Assembly: GCF_016775155.1 (NCBI RefSeq)
Contig: NZ_JAEUGD010000002.1
Span: 365-64,364 of the forward strand
Source of the DNA: Fulvivirga marina
Lineage (GTDB): Bacteria > Bacteroidota > Bacteroidia > Cytophagales > Cyclobacteriaceae
Length of the DNA: 64,000 bases
Reading direction: 5' to 3'
In this document: positions 15,527 to 25,962 of the stretch, piece by piece
Numbering within the stretch: position 1 is the first letter of the stretch
How the letters are laid out: each line of letters opens with the position of its first letter
Notes under the pieces: model-generated
Databases searched by the model: none
What the model was told of the DNA's origin: nothing
Seen by the model: the letters and a program-made list of their open reading frames with translations, nothing else
Translations under genes and position numbers: made by a program

Positions 15527-16573
15527 ATGATAGGTGCAAATGTAAACGGTATAAAAGTCGAAGATCTCTTCCAATGTTACGACAAGTACAACTTCCTTTA
15601 TCAGGAGAAAAAGGAGAAAATGCGGTATCTCTACCCAATGATCAAAGCCAACTGGAGCATAGCTATGGATATGCCTTGGGAAAATTTTCTGTTATTAACC
15701 TATAACCGTCCTGAAAAAGATTTGTTCGCTTCAGTTTCTGCATGGAGAAGTACTTTCAGAAGTTACCTCATCCAGCATATGGTTTCTAACCATGCAGAAA
15801 ACACCAGGCTTATTTTACTCCACTTTCTAGAATTACTCAAAGAAGACATAGTGGAGAATAATGCCATTCAGGTGTATTACCAACCTAAAACTAAGTTTGC
15901 TCATAATATGTTTTCACACCTGGAAAGCGTAGCAGGTCCTTCGCATAGCCACCTGCGCACATACAGGTTCCTCAGCTACCCACTCAAGCCAATACACCTA
16001 AACTCCTCCTCCATATATGCAGAAGAGCTAAACTCAAATAATAAGGAGGACATCCTGCAGTTTGTGACCCAAGAACGTGGTCAGTTCTACACATGGGTTC
16101 AAGACCTTGATTCTGATGACTTTAATCTTTCAGAGCTGGATGCTAATTATAAAAAATATGGGTTATCAAGGACCAGAAAGGTTGTTGCCTATAAGGACAG
16201 TAAAAATAATATTCTTGGTATAACCTTAATCAATAAGGCTTCTGCAGGCTTGAATTTCAGCTTATTGGAAAATTCAACAGAAATCATTCTTAACTCAAAG
16301 CAGCCTATATGGGTGATCAATGAAGTACTAAACAATATACTCTACCATTTGCCCAGTGATTATATTAAATCTGACATTAACCAGATTCCTCTACTGATAG
16401 ACCCTCAATACGAAGATTTGGTTAATGCCTATGGTGGAACTACCATGAGAACGTACAACTACTTTACGTGTGACAGCACCGTTCAAGACAAATGGAGCCT
16501 CTACCTCGTGAACGAGCTAAAATCAGTTCACGAACATTTGCTAGTTAAAAATGAACAATCCAAGGTTTCCTAA
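15527..16573 (+). CDS. Unknown conserved-looking protein, 348 residues
   Basis: I do not recognise this protein. It has no signal peptide or membrane helix. The N-terminal half is helical and rich in aromatic residues (WSIAMDMPWENFLLLTYNRPE), and a histidine-rich turn, GPSHSHLRTYRF, lies near the middle. The C-terminal half has strands such as VVAYKDSKNNILGITLINKAS that could suit an acyltransferase-like (GNAT) fold, but no CoA loop is evident. A methyltransferase gene follows after 34 bases on the same strand. Coding is well supported by length and codon use. Confidence 0.6.
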   Translation: MIGANVNGIKVEDLFQCYDKYNFLYQEKKEKMRYLYPMIKANWSIAMDMPWENFLLLTYNRPEKDLFASVSAWRSTFRSYLIQHMVSNHAENTRLILLHFLELLKEDIVENNAIQVYYQPKTKFAHNMFSHLESVAGPSHSHLRTYRFLSYPLKPIHLNSSSIYAEELNSNNKEDILQFVTQERGQFYTWVQDLDSDDFNLSELDANYKKYGLSRTRKVVAYKDSKNNILGITLINKASAGLNFSLLENSTEIILNSKQPIWVINEVLNNILYHLPSDYIKSDINQIPLLIDPQYEDLVNAYGGTTMRTYNYFTCDSTVQDKWSLYLVNELKSVHEHLLVKNEQSKVS

Positions 16574-16607
16574 TCAAAAGCAGGTTACCCCATAAACCAA
16601 CATATAT

Positions 16608-17411
16608 ATGAATACTACTAATGTAAAACAATCAAAATATTTTATGGATGATCCGCGTGAAGCTGGGCGGTTAGACGCCAAAGTGAATACGGATGAATTC
16701 ATTGAAAACTTTATTTTACCATACTTAAAAGAAGAAACAACCGCAAAAATGGTGGACATAGGATGTGGCGCTGGTGCCATAACCTCTGCTCTAGCCAAAA
16801 AATTTACAAATGCGTCCATTAAAGGTGTGGACCTGAGCGCAGACCGGCTTGCTAACGCTCGCGAAAAATGCGCTTATATTGGCAATGCAGAATTCGTTCA
16901 GGGAAGCATTTATGAAATCCCTCTTAAAGACAATTCAGCAGACTTTCTATATACCAGATTTTTGCTGGAATACCTGAAAGACCCTGTAAGTGGTATTAAA
17001 GAAATGCATCGCGTTTGTAAGAAAAATGGTCTTGTGATGCTGCAGGACCTTGACGGTCAACTGCTATTTCATTACCCTGAAACGATAGAAAACCTTGACA
17101 AGGTACTGAATGGACTATCGAAAACCGGCTTCGATCCGATGATTGGAAGAAAACTTCTGCACTACGGGCTCCTTGCAGGCTTTGAGTTAGAGCACATCGA
17201 CATTCGCCCATATCATTTCATTGTGGGAAAAATCGACGAAAAGAATGACCACCTATGGGACTTAAAAATGGAAATTGCCTTACCCAAATTTGAAGACATA
17301 CTGGGAAGTATGGAAAAGGCTAAAAAATTCAAAGATGATTTCATGGCATTTTTGAGAGATCCACAAACCATGATGTATTCCAACTTATGCACCATTTATT
17401 TAAAAAAATAA
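16608..17411 (+). CDS. Class I SAM-dependent methyltransferase
   Basis: The 267-residue protein has motif I VDIGCGAGAITSAL, an acidic motif II VDLSADRL, and post-motif strands FVQGSIYEIPLKDNSADF and GLVMLQDLDG, the Methyltransf_11/25 pattern. The C-terminal 90 residues form a family-specific helical region. The substrate is not predictable. The gene lies 34 bases after the unknown protein at 15527 and ends at a strong terminator, so the two may form a short operon. Confidence 0.82.
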   Translation: MNTTNVKQSKYFMDDPREAGRLDAKVNTDEFIENFILPYLKEETTAKMVDIGCGAGAITSALAKKFTNASIKGVDLSADRLANAREKCAYIGNAEFVQGSIYEIPLKDNSADFLYTRFLLEYLKDPVSGIKEMHRVCKKNGLVMLQDLDGQLLFHYPETIENLDKVLNGLSKTGFDPMIGRKLLHYGLLAGFELEHIDIRPYHFIVGKIDEKNDHLWDLKMEIALPKFEDILGSMEKAKKFKDDFMAFLRDPQTMMYSNLCTIYLKK

Positions 17412-17430
17412 CCCGCTAACCTCCATTACA

Positions 17431-17468
17431 ATACGCCCGGCACTCTCAGTACCGGGCGTATTTTTTAT
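17431..17468 (+). terminator. Rho-independent terminator
   Basis: A 10-bp GC-rich perfect stem (17431-17440 with 17452-17461) is followed by TTTTTATTA, just after the methyltransferase gene. Confidence 0.85.
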
Positions 17469-17537
17469 TATCCAATCTACTATATTCAAACTCCCGCCTT
17501 TTCTCCGAACCCTTATACTTTTCTATTCGTTAATCTC

Positions 17538-17545
17538 TAGATTTG
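17538..17545 (+). promoter_or_regulatory. Candidate -7 element of uvrB
   Basis: TAGATTTG fits TAnnTTTG and ends 22 bases before the uvrB start. The -33 region is not a clear match. Confidence 0.4.
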
Positions 17546-17567
17546 GATAGCATCACACAAACTTATT

Positions 17568-19595
17568 ATGAAATTTGAGATAAGCAGTGAATATTCTCCC
17601 ACTGGAGATCAACCAAAAGCAATTAACGAATTAACTGTTGGTATTGAGTCTGGTGAAAGATTCCAGACCCTATTAGGGGCAACCGGTACGGGTAAAACGT
17701 TTACAATGGCCAATGTAATTGCCAATGTAAACAAGCCTACTATAGTACTATGCCACAACAAAACCCTGGCAGCTCAATTATATGGTGAATTCAAAAGGTT
17801 TTTCCCTAATAATGCCGTAGAGTATTTTATTTCATACTATGATTATTACCAGCCGGAGGCATTTATTCCGTCATCAAATCTTTATATTGAAAAGGACCTT
17901 TCCATCAATGAAGAAATTGAAAAATTGCGCCTGAGTGCTACCTCTTCTTTGCTCACGGGGCGACGTGACATAATTGTAATAGCCTCTGTTTCATGTATTT
18001 ATGGTATAGGTAATCCAGAAGAATTTGGAAGAAACGTCATCACACTAAAAGTAGGCGAAGCTATTGCCAGAAACAAGCTACTTTTTTCACTGGTAGATAT
18101 CCTGTATAGCAGGACCGAGGCTGAGTTTAAAAGAGGTAACTTCAGGGTAAAAGGAGATACTGTAGATATATTCATTGCTTACGGAGATTTTGCTTACCGT
18201 ATAATATTCTGGGGCGACGAAATCGAATCAATCCAAAGAATAGATCCAGAATCAGGAAAGACAATTTCTGAAGAATCCGTCATATCCATCTTCCCCGCCA
18301 ACCTTTTCGTAACAGGTAAAGACCTGCTGCACAGCGCTATCCATGAAATTCAGGACGACTTGGTAGCCCAGGTAAATCACTTTGAGACAGAACGTAGACA
18401 CCTGGAAGCCAAACGCGTAAAAGAACGTACCGAATTTGACATTGAAATGATGCGCGAACTAGGCTATTGTTCCGGTATTGAAAATTACTCACGCTACTTT
18501 GACCGCAGGGAACCCGGTGCCAGACCATTCTGCCTTCTTGATTATTTTCCTGATGACTACTTGATGATTATTGATGAAAGCCACGTAACAGTACCCCAGG
18601 TACGCGCTATGTGGGGTGGCGACCGTTCACGAAAAGTAAATCTAGTCGATTTTGGTTTCAGGCTACCTGCAGCCCTAGACAACAGGCCATTGACATTCAA
18701 CGAATTTGAAGCCATGCTCAACCAGGTAGTTTATGTCAGCGCAACACCGTCAGAGTATGAACTAAGGAAATCAGAAGGGGTTGTTGTGGAGCAGATCATC
18801 AGGCCTACCGGCCTACTTGATCCCATCATAGACGTTAGGCCAAGCCTTAATCAAATAGACGATTTACTGGAAGAAATTGACGAAAGGGTAAAGAAGGAGG
18901 AGCGGATATTGGTGACAACGCTCACCAAGCGAATGGCAGAAGAATTGACAAAATTTCTAGAGCGTGCCGGGGTTAAGTGTCGATACATCCATAGCGAAGT
19001 TGATACATTAGACAGAGTCGAAATTCTAAGAGAGCTCCGACTGGGAGTATTTGACGTTCTCGTTGGGGTAAACCTACTGAGAGAAGGGCTTGACCTGCCT
19101 GAGGTATCCCTCGTGGCCATACTGGATGCTGACAAAGAAGGCTTCCTGCGTAATCAACGTTCATTGATCCAGACGATAGGCAGAGCCGCTCGAAATGCAA
19201 ATGGTATGGTGATCATGTATGCTGATAGCGTTACAGAGTCCATGAGAGCCTCTATCGATGAAACCAACAGAAGAAGGAGCATACAAATGGCCTATAATAA
19301 GAAGCATGGTATCACTCCTACGACCATACTGCGCTCAAAAGAGTCAATACTCCAACAAACAGGCGTAGCGGATAACAAAAAAAGCGGTAAAAAGTACTAT
19401 ACAGGGGAAGAGCCAGCATCAGTTGCAGCAGACCCAGTTGTTGCCTATATGGGTAAAAATGACCTGGAGAAGTTGATTAATAAAACTCAAAAGGCTATGG
19501 AAAAGGCTGCCAAGGAACTTAATTTCATGGAAGCAGCAAAGTTACGTGATGAAATGATCGAACTCAAAAAACTATTCGAGGAAAAGCAAGAGTAA
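17568..19595 (+). CDS. uvrB: Excinuclease ABC subunit B
   Basis: The full-length (675-residue) UvrB has Walker [13 protein letters not shown], the aromatic beta-hairpin [12 protein letters not shown] that clamps damaged DNA, helicase motif DESHVTVPQ, motif [11 protein letters not shown] and a C-terminal UVR domain (about 630-670) that contacts UvrA/UvrC. It verifies lesions handed over by UvrA in nucleotide excision repair. uvrA and uvrC are not in this window. It is transcribed alone between a strong terminator and the HtrA gene. Confidence 0.97.
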   Translation: MKFEISSEYSPTGDQPKAINELTVGIESGERFQTLLGATGTGKTFTMANVIANVNKPTIVLCHNKTLAAQLYGEFKRFFPNNAVEYFISYYDYYQPEAFIPSSNLYIEKDLSINEEIEKLRLSATSSLLTGRRDIIVIASVSCIYGIGNPEEFGRNVITLKVGEAIARNKLLFSLVDILYSRTEAEFKRGNFRVKGDTVDIFIAYGDFAYRIIFWGDEIESIQRIDPESGKTISEESVISIFPANLFVTGKDLLHSAIHEIQDDLVAQVNHFETERRHLEAKRVKERTEFDIEMMRELGYCSGIENYSRYFDRREPGARPFCLLDYFPDDYLMIIDESHVTVPQVRAMWGGDRSRKVNLVDFGFRLPAALDNRPLTFNEFEAMLNQVVYVSATPSEYELRKSEGVVVEQIIRPTGLLDPIIDVRPSLNQIDDLLEEIDERVKKEERILVTTLTKRMAEELTKFLERAGVKCRYIHSEVDTLDRVEILRELRLGVFDVLVGVNLLREGLDLPEVSLVAILDADKEGFLRNQRSLIQTIGRAARNANGMVIMYADSVTESMRASIDETNRRRSIQMAYNKKHGITPTTILRSKESILQQTGVADNKKSGKKYYTGEEPASVAADPVVAYMGKNDLEKLINKTQKAMEKAAKELNFMEAAKLRDEMIELKKLFEEKQE

Positions 19596-19672
19596 CATAA
19601 ATGAATTCTTTACATTACAAAACTGAAAGCAGCGGATTATCGTTATTACAAAAACATTTTTAGCAAATACAT

Positions 19673-21118
19673 ATGAGTAAGCGACAGTTCTTTTTCGGTA
19701 TTTTTCTTTCGTCGGTGTTTGGCGCATTGATTTCCAGTGTCATCATATTCACCTACTTATCTGGCAACAATATAAACTACCAATCATACAAATCCATTAC
19801 AGAACGACAGCAAAGAGTATCTAAAGCAAGCCTGACCTCTGACAGCGCCATTATCGTACCCGAAGGACTCAATTTCATTCATGCAGCTAATAAAGTAGTT
19901 CCCGGGGTTGTACATATCAGAGCCCTGTATGCTTCCGGTCAGTACAGTATTAACCCTCTTGAAGGAGTATTCAGAGGCCCATCCCAATCTTCTGGTTCTG
20001 GTGTAATTATTTCAGACGATGGCTACTTAGCCACTAATAACCATGTGATCGAAAATGCCAGCCAAATAGAGGTTGTACTTAATGATAACAGGACCTATGC
20101 CGCAAAAGTGATTGGCACTGACCCAACTACAGACCTTGCTCTACTAAAAATTAGTGAAACAGGATTGAACTATGTAGAGTACGGAAATTCAGACCATATA
20201 CTTCCCGGAGAATGGGTGCTTGCAATTGGAAACCCCTTTGATTTGAATTCAACAGTTACCGCTGGCATTGTTAGTGCTAAAGCACGCAATATTGGTATTC
20301 TTCGGGATAAGAATAACCTACAGATAGAATCATTTATACAAACTGATGCAGCGGTCAACCCAGGTAACAGTGGCGGTGCATTAGTCAACCTCAACGGAGA
20401 ATTGATAGGTATAAACACAGCTATTGCTACACCTACCGGAAGCTATTCGGGTTACTCCTTTGCGGTACCCGTAACCCTTGTAAAGAAAGTAATGGACGAT
20501 CTTCTAGAATATGGAACCGTGCAAAGAGGACTTCTGGGTATCCGAATTGGAGATATGAATTCGGCTATAGCAGATGCTGAAGGTCTTGATGTAGTTAGCG
20601 GCGTATTTATTAGCTATGTCAATAAAAACAGTTCAGCAGAAGATGCAGGGTTGCAACCCGGCGATGTTATTACAGCAATAAATGAAACAGAGGTTTCCAA
20701 TGTCTCCGAGTTACAGGAATTAGTAGCCAGAAACAGGCCAGGAGACAAAATACGGGTAACCTATATTCGAGGCGGCTTAAAAGATAAAGTAGATGCCATC
20801 CTGAAAAACACCGAAGGCAGTACTGAATTAGTAGCTGATCGCTATGAGCATGAGTTAGAAGGAGCCATACTGGAAAACCTTAGCATTGAAGAGTTAAGTC
20901 AGTATGACCTAAATGGCGGTGTGCGCCTGAAGGCCATCAAAAAAGGTAAATGGAAAGAAGCCGGTTTTGACGAAGACTTCATCATTACTAAAGTTGATAA
21001 AGTGGAAGTTGGTGACATTAGGGATCTTAACATGATCATGGAAAACAAAAGTGGTGGAATTCTTATAGAAGGCATCTATCCCAACGGTGAAAAGGGTGTA
21101 TTTGGAGTCGATTGGTAG
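19673..21118 (+). CDS. HtrA/DegP-family periplasmic serine protease
   Basis: An N-terminal membrane anchor (about residues 5-29) leads to a trypsin-like domain with catalytic His124 (NNHVIENA), Asp154 (TTDLALLKI) and Ser233 (GNSGGAL). A PDZ domain follows (about 290-375, GLLGIRIGDMN to VTYIRGG), then a second, more divergent PDZ-like segment (about 405-480). It degrades or refolds damaged envelope proteins. At 481 residues with a retained anchor it resembles DegS/DegQ-like Bacteroidota members. It is a single gene 77 bases after uvrB. Confidence 0.92.
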   Translation: MSKRQFFFGIFLSSVFGALISSVIIFTYLSGNNINYQSYKSITERQQRVSKASLTSDSAIIVPEGLNFIHAANKVVPGVVHIRALYASGQYSINPLEGVFRGPSQSSGSGVIISDDGYLATNNHVIENASQIEVVLNDNRTYAAKVIGTDPTTDLALLKISETGLNYVEYGNSDHILPGEWVLAIGNPFDLNSTVTAGIVSAKARNIGILRDKNNLQIESFIQTDAAVNPGNSGGALVNLNGELIGINTAIATPTGSYSGYSFAVPVTLVKKVMDDLLEYGTVQRGLLGIRIGDMNSAIADAEGLDVVSGVFISYVNKNSSAEDAGLQPGDVITAINETEVSNVSELQELVARNRPGDKIRVTYIRGGLKDKVDAILKNTEGSTELVADRYEHELEGAILENLSIEELSQYDLNGGVRLKAIKKGKWKEAGFDEDFIITKVDKVEVGDIRDLNMIMENKSGGILIEGIYPNGEKGVFGVDW

Positions 21119-21229
21119 TCCAATTCCTTTATTTGCTCAGTATGGAATGCAATAGCAATACCCTCGAATTTTATCATCTCAAACGATTGTTTTTTCGTTG
21201 AGGTGGGCTTATCCTTCCCTACATTTCTT

Positions 21230-21237
21230 TAGCTTTG
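21230..21237 (+). promoter_or_regulatory. Candidate -7 element of the aldehyde dehydrogenase gene
   Basis: TAGCTTTG fits TAnnTTTG, 24 bases before the start codon. No matched -33 element is seen at the usual spacing. Confidence 0.35.
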
Positions 21238-21261
21238 CAAAGCAAATAATAAAATTAAATC

Positions 21262-22809
21262 ATGAGTAACGATAACTTTGGTATAAGTGAAGCGCTAAAG
21301 GCGTTAGAAATTAAAGCAGAAAACTCAGGTTCTTCAACTGGTACGAAGTGGTTGGGTTCAGAAGGTGAACTTATTGAGTCTTATTCTCCCGTAGATGGAA
21401 ATTTAATAGGAAAAGTTAGCACCACCACAGAAGATCAATATGAAGAAATAATAAAAAAGGCTGAAGAAGCTTTTAAAGCGTGGAGGCTAATGCCTGCACC
21501 TAAAAGAGGTGAAGTAGTAAGACAGATAGGTGAAGAGCTTCGCAAACACAAAGAATCACTAGGAAAACTGGTATCCTATGAAATGGGAAAATCATACCAG
21601 GAAGGACTTGGTGAAGTTCAAGAAATGATCGATATCTGTGATTTCGCTGTAGGTCTATCTCGTCAACTTCATGGTCTAACTATGCATTCAGAAAGACCAA
21701 GCCACCGCATGTATGAGCAGTACCACCCCCTCGGTATCGTTGGTATCATCTCCGCCTTCAACTTTCCCGTAGCAGTATGGTCATGGAACACCATGCTTGC
21801 CTGGGTTTGCGGTGATGTTTGCATCTGGAAGCCCTCTGAAAAAACTCCACTGTGTAGCATTGCCTGCCAGAATATCATAGCTAGAGTATTTGAAGCTAAT
21901 GACGTGCCTGAAGGTGTATCCTGCATTGTAAACGGTGATTATAAAATTGGACAGCTTATTTCTAATGATAAAAGAATACCTTTGGTTTCAGCTACAGGCT
22001 CAATAAGGATGGGTAAAAAGGTAGGAGAAGCTGTTGGAGCACGATTAGGCAAGTCTCTTCTCGAATTAGGTGGTAATAATGCTATCATTATAACTGAGAA
22101 TGCTGACCTGGAAATAGCTATTACCGGAGCACTTTTCGGTGCAGTGGGTACTTGCGGCCAACGTTGTACCTCAACACGTAGGCTTATCATCCATGATAGC
22201 ATTTACGAAGACGTAAAAAATAAACTAACGAATGCTTACAAGCAACTAAAGATAGGCAACCCTCTGGATGAGAAGAACCATGTAGGCCCTCTTATCGATA
22301 AAGATGCCGTTAAAATGTATGAAGAAGCTCTTGAAGCGGTAAAAGCTCAAGGCGGTAGTATATTATTGGAAGGCGGTGTGCTTACAGGAGAAGGGTACGA
22401 ATCCGGTTGCTATGTAAAACCTGTAATTGCAGAAGCTTCTAACGAATTGCAAATTGTTCAGGAAGAAACTTTTGCACCTATCTTATATCTCATGAAGTAT
22501 AGCTCTATAGAAGAAGCTATTGATATACAAAACGGTGTTGTCCAGGGACTATCATCAGCTATCATGACTACCAATATGAGAGAGGCAGAAAGATTCCTTT
22601 CTCACCAAGGTTCAGATTGTGGTATTGCCAATGTAAATATTGGTACCTCAGGAGCTGAAATTGGTGGTGCTTTTGGTGGTGAAAAAGAAACTGGGGGTGG
22701 ACGTGAGTCTGGATCAGATGCATGGAAAGTTTACATGAGAAGACAGACTAACACTATCAACTACGGAACAGAACTGCCTCTTGCTCAAGGGATCAAGTTC
22801 GATTTCTAA
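21262..22809 (+). CDS. ALDH7-type aldehyde dehydrogenase (alpha-aminoadipic semialdehyde dehydrogenase-like)
   Basis: This 515-residue enzyme of the ALDH superfamily has LLELGGNNAI with the general-base glutamate and GTCGQRCTSTRR with the nucleophilic cysteine, plus the ALDH7/antiquitin wording around both. The N-terminal NAD site includes SAFNFPVAVWSWN. Antiquitin-like enzymes oxidise alpha-aminoadipic semialdehyde/piperideine-6-carboxylate in lysine breakdown, or betaine aldehyde-like substrates under osmotic stress. No lysine catabolism gene is adjacent, so substrate choice is inference. Single gene. Confidence 0.88.
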   Translation: MSNDNFGISEALKALEIKAENSGSSTGTKWLGSEGELIESYSPVDGNLIGKVSTTTEDQYEEIIKKAEEAFKAWRLMPAPKRGEVVRQIGEELRKHKESLGKLVSYEMGKSYQEGLGEVQEMIDICDFAVGLSRQLHGLTMHSERPSHRMYEQYHPLGIVGIISAFNFPVAVWSWNTMLAWVCGDVCIWKPSEKTPLCSIACQNIIARVFEANDVPEGVSCIVNGDYKIGQLISNDKRIPLVSATGSIRMGKKVGEAVGARLGKSLLELGGNNAIIITENADLEIAITGALFGAVGTCGQRCTSTRRLIIHDSIYEDVKNKLTNAYKQLKIGNPLDEKNHVGPLIDKDAVKMYEEALEAVKAQGGSILLEGGVLTGEGYESGCYVKPVIAEASNELQIVQEETFAPILYLMKYSSIEEAIDIQNGVVQGLSSAIMTTNMREAERFLSHQGSDCGIANVNIGTSGAEIGGAFGGEKETGGGRESGSDAWKVYMRRQTNTINYGTELPLAQGIKFDF

Positions 22810-22817
22810 TATTTAAT

Positions 22818-22854
22818 TATACTCACCTCATTTCTGATAAATGAGGTGAGTATA
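22818..22854. terminator. Long stem-loop after the aldehyde dehydrogenase gene
   Basis: A 16-bp perfect stem (22818-22833 with 22839-22854) closes a 5-base loop 8 bases after the stop codon. The following bases are not T-rich, so termination could depend on the stem alone, or the structure may stabilise the mRNA. Confidence 0.55.
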
Positions 22855-22963
22855 CCTACTCTCAACGCGACAAGGCTTCCTCCATAGCCTTTTTAAGTGT
22901 TCAAAATAATTTTGTAATTACTCGCTTATAGTTTATATTTAGCTTAGATAATCGCTAAAACAT

Positions 22964-23380
22964 ATGTCAGACAGCCAAAAGAAATATATTTCTGTAATGT
23001 TAATTGATGATAATGAGATAGATAACCTCATTAATCAAAAGATGATTGAAGCCGCAGATATATCAAAGTACATTTATACACATACCGGTGCTAAAAGTGC
23101 TATAGAATTTCTTAAAAATATAGAAAAGGTTGAAGAGATATCTGACAAGGTTTTACCGGATGTTATTTTTCTTGACATCGACATGCCGCTGATGGATGGT
23201 TTTCAGTTTTTGGATGAATTCGAAAAGCTTTCGGAGAACACAAGAAACAAGTGTAAAATTGTAATGTTAACCTCCTCCATCAATCCTCAAGACGTTAACA
23301 AATCAAAAAAGTATAGCTACGTAAAGCAATACATCAACAAGCCTCTTTCTCAGGAAAACCTGGAGAAGCTTAGCATCTAA
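22964..23380 (+). CDS. Single-domain response regulator (receiver only)
   Basis: The 138-residue CheY-like receiver has the acidic pair in LIDDNEIDN, the phospho-acceptor aspartate in FLDIDMPLMDG, the switch Thr/Ser in VMLTSS and the lysine in INKPLS. No output domain is present. Such stand-alone receivers are frequent in Bacteroidota and relay phosphate between histidine kinases and other proteins. No kinase gene is nearby, so the partner is unknown. It is followed by a terminator. Confidence 0.92.
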   Translation: MSDSQKKYISVMLIDDNEIDNLINQKMIEAADISKYIYTHTGAKSAIEFLKNIEKVEEISDKVLPDVIFLDIDMPLMDGFQFLDEFEKLSENTRNKCKIVMLTSSINPQDVNKSKKYSYVKQYINKPLSQENLEKLSI

Positions 23381-23402
23381 GGCTCTTATTTTAAACATTT
23401 AC

Positions 23403-23440
23403 AGTCCATTGGCTCTAAAAAGATCAATGGACTTTATATT
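23403..23440 (+). terminator. Rho-independent terminator of the receiver gene
   Basis: AGTCCATTG (23403-23411) pairs perfectly with CAATGGACT (23425-23433), followed by TTATATT, 22 bases after the stop codon. Confidence 0.65.
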
Positions 23441-23942
23441 CTAGCTCTTCCAAACAGAAGAAGGGGCTTTAGTATGCAGCTCTAACTCCAACACCTTCCA
23501 GTCATTTCCCTAACGAAGCTTCTCATTACTCTATAGAATGTCCCCAAAAGGGGATCACACACCATCAAGGATTAATGAATCAATATTTATTTATAACACG
23601 CAGCAAGACGGCCGCCTGGAAGCTACCTCCTAACCTATCCTTAATCCTCTTAACAGCATGAATAATAATGAAAAAACATGACGCAATCAGAAATCGAACC
23701 TTTCTGATTTGCACTCTTTTATGAGTTGCTAGTTATATCAAATAAGTATAAAATAGAAGCAAGTGCACTGTTTTGAATTGGAAATATATTAAGTTACTTA
23801 CAAACGCTGTACACTCTCACTTAGATTAGATAGCCCTATCATAAGGCGAAACAACAGAAGAGATTATTATGCACAAGCCCCTCACCTGCATTTACAGCCC
23901 AACCCATAGGCCAGAACAGGGTATCTCAGGCCTAATATGGGC
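23441..23942. other. Noncoding stretch, about 500 bases
   Basis: No open frame with a credible start is seen on either strand. It contains a 9-bp hairpin (23685-23693 with 23701-23709) lacking a good T-run. The low coding potential and length are unusual for this compact chromosome; it lies at the 3' end of the minus-strand gene at 23943. Confidence 0.5.
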
Positions 23943-25391
23943 TTACGATTTGGAAGTCAGCCGCTCGACAAACTCTTCATCGAGCTTTAGCATCAAAGTT
24001 GGTGAGAAATAACTGGTCTCTACTTTTTTGATCTTAGCCACCATACCCCTGATCTTTTCTGCTTTATTCTTTTTAATATCACTGATAGACACTTTAAGTA
24101 TCTTCGAAAGCAGCAGAATATGCTCGCAACTCTCCTTACCCAAAAGTCTTATCTGCCTCTGAATACTGTTGATCAATTGATTAAACAGGTCAAAATCATT
24201 AAGCAGACAGTACTGAAGGGCTAGCAGGATCTTAATTTCCAACTGCATGTGTGGAAGCTTCTTCAGACTCACTTCATTAAGCAGCGTATTGATCCACTTA
24301 CTGGCTTCATCATATTTATTAACATAGTAGCACGACAGCGCTCTATACATAGCATAGGTAACATAAGTAGGAACATCCAGCTTATCTATTTCAAAATCAT
24401 GAAAAAGTCCTTCATTTTCCTCATATATCTCCCTGGTGGTATTCATCCTGATATGACGCTGCATCTTGGTAACCAAGAACTGCGCAGGGTAAGTATAAAG
24501 GGTATAACTGGTTAACAGGTTGCTAGCAGCATCGTTGACCTCTTCGTAGTATTTCTCTGCCTTCCTAAATACTTTGTAATGATTATAATACTCAAGCTTT
24601 AAAAACTCAAAAACCAGGTTAAGGTGGTAATATATTGAGTCCATCTGATACTGACTGAAAACCTTCTGAACATTATCAAGAATATCCTCTATTGGCTCCA
24701 GATCATCATCCATCGTATCTTCCTGATCCACGAACAACCTATGGAAGATAGCCATACAACTATAATATACATACAGGCGATGTGACTCATATAATGCACT
24801 TACATTATAAGTCTCCTTGAGCAAAAGTGTGAGCCCTAGCTTATCCGTTTCATCACCAGACAATGTGTAATGTCCATACTTCTTGAAGTATTCTGCAAGC
24901 AGATCCTCTGCCTTATCTACAGCAAGCATATAAGCGACATGCCTGTTATAAAGCTGAGAATAATTAAAATAATCCGGTGAGTTAAGGTGTAGTTTCTTTA
25001 AAGACTTATAGACAATTGTCAATTCATTTGACAGATCGTAATCCAATAGTTCTTTTTCCAGCTTCTTCAGTGTGGCTATAGCAATGGCTTTCTTCTTCGT
25101 AAAAATAATCTCATTGATATTTGCAACTTTCTTCAGAATGTCTGTCCGTGGACTTTCCATTTGCTGAATCAAGTATTCTTCAATTTTCTGATTTAATCTG
25201 GAACGAAGGGTGTAGTATGCATTGGTGTTAACATCCAGCTCCTGCATGATTTTGGTATCAGAAAGCTGTCTTTCCCTCATTGCTTTTATAAGATAAGCTG
25301 ATTTATCCGCGTTACTCTCTAATAATGAATCATGTATTGCTTGAAAATCCCTGTTGGATAATTGCTTGATAATATTTTTCAGCTTAGCCAT
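23943..25391 (-). CDS. Unknown large helical protein, 482 residues
   Basis: I cannot assign a family. The protein lacks a signal peptide or membrane helices and is almost entirely predicted helix, with alternating Leu/Tyr patterns resembling degenerate TPR or SHNi-like solenoids (for example LYESHRLYVYYSCMAIFHRLF). The N-terminal 80 residues (NRDFQAIHDSLL ... MQELDVNTNAYYTLRSRLNQ) look like a small helix-turn-helix-type module that might bind DNA. It stands alone, with long noncoding stretches on both sides. A regulatory or scaffold role is only a guess. Confidence 0.6.
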   Translation of the reverse strand: MAKLKNIIKQLSNRDFQAIHDSLLESNADKSAYLIKAMRERQLSDTKIMQELDVNTNAYYTLRSRLNQKIEEYLIQQMESPRTDILKKVANINEIIFTKKKAIAIATLKKLEKELLDYDLSNELTIVYKSLKKLHLNSPDYFNYSQLYNRHVAYMLAVDKAEDLLAEYFKKYGHYTLSGDETDKLGLTLLLKETYNVSALYESHRLYVYYSCMAIFHRLFVDQEDTMDDDLEPIEDILDNVQKVFSQYQMDSIYYHLNLVFEFLKLEYYNHYKVFRKAEKYYEEVNDAASNLLTSYTLYTYPAQFLVTKMQRHIRMNTTREIYEENEGLFHDFEIDKLDVPTYVTYAMYRALSCYYVNKYDEASKWINTLLNEVSLKKLPHMQLEIKILLALQYCLLNDFDLFNQLINSIQRQIRLLGKESCEHILLLSKILKVSISDIKKNKAEKIRGMVAKIKKVETSYFSPTLMLKLDEEFVERLTSKS

Positions 25392-25962
25392 ATACTGTAG
25401 TTACTCCGAAGTTTTAAAAATTGATGAAAATTGCTCTTAAAAAGTAAAAGGCCATTGTCAAAGTAGCCTCACGACCGGAAAAGATACTAAATATATCCTA
25501 TAGATTCACACTAAAGCACAAATTATTTCGCTTCCTAATTGGCGTTCAAGGCACGATTACACATGACAATCAGATAGTTGTGAAATAAATTTATAGAAAT
25601 TTTAATATAATCAACTTCTTCGATCCAAGGCAGTTTTCATGGTTTTAATTCGTTAATTATCCATTTTTACTGCCTATAAGCATCTGTTAAAGATAAAAAC
25701 AAAATCTTTATTACAAAAGGAAGTATGCATGAAGAGCGTTCTACTTAAATACCATATTTTCCTCTTTTGTCGTAATCCACCCCACCTTTCGGTATTAACA
25801 CCAAACTTGGTTTACCTGGACCATAAAAGTAGCAATACCACTACTCTAAAATATTGAGTTAGTCAACCAGACCACGAACATGAAATAGTCAACGCCAACA
25901 TGACATACTAATGCTCAATTGGATGGCCTGCCCCAGATCGGTTGTCAATATTTAAAATAAAA
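25392..25962. other. Noncoding stretch, about 570 bases
   Basis: AT-rich DNA with no gene I can support. A weak 7-bp hairpin (25688-25694 with 25704-25710) precedes a purine-rich AAAGGAAG and a 42-codon frame (25729-25857) with no recognisable product. It may hold promoters for the minus-strand gene at 23943 or an unrecognised small RNA. Confidence 0.45.

Noticed and set aside
23685-23709. 9-bp hairpin in the 23.4-23.9 kb spacer as terminator
   Set aside because: Neither side has a proper T-run, and no gene ends there.
25729-25857. 42-codon plus-strand frame after AAAGGAAG
   Set aside because: Sequence shows no recognisable protein features; kept only as a note in the noncoding stretch.
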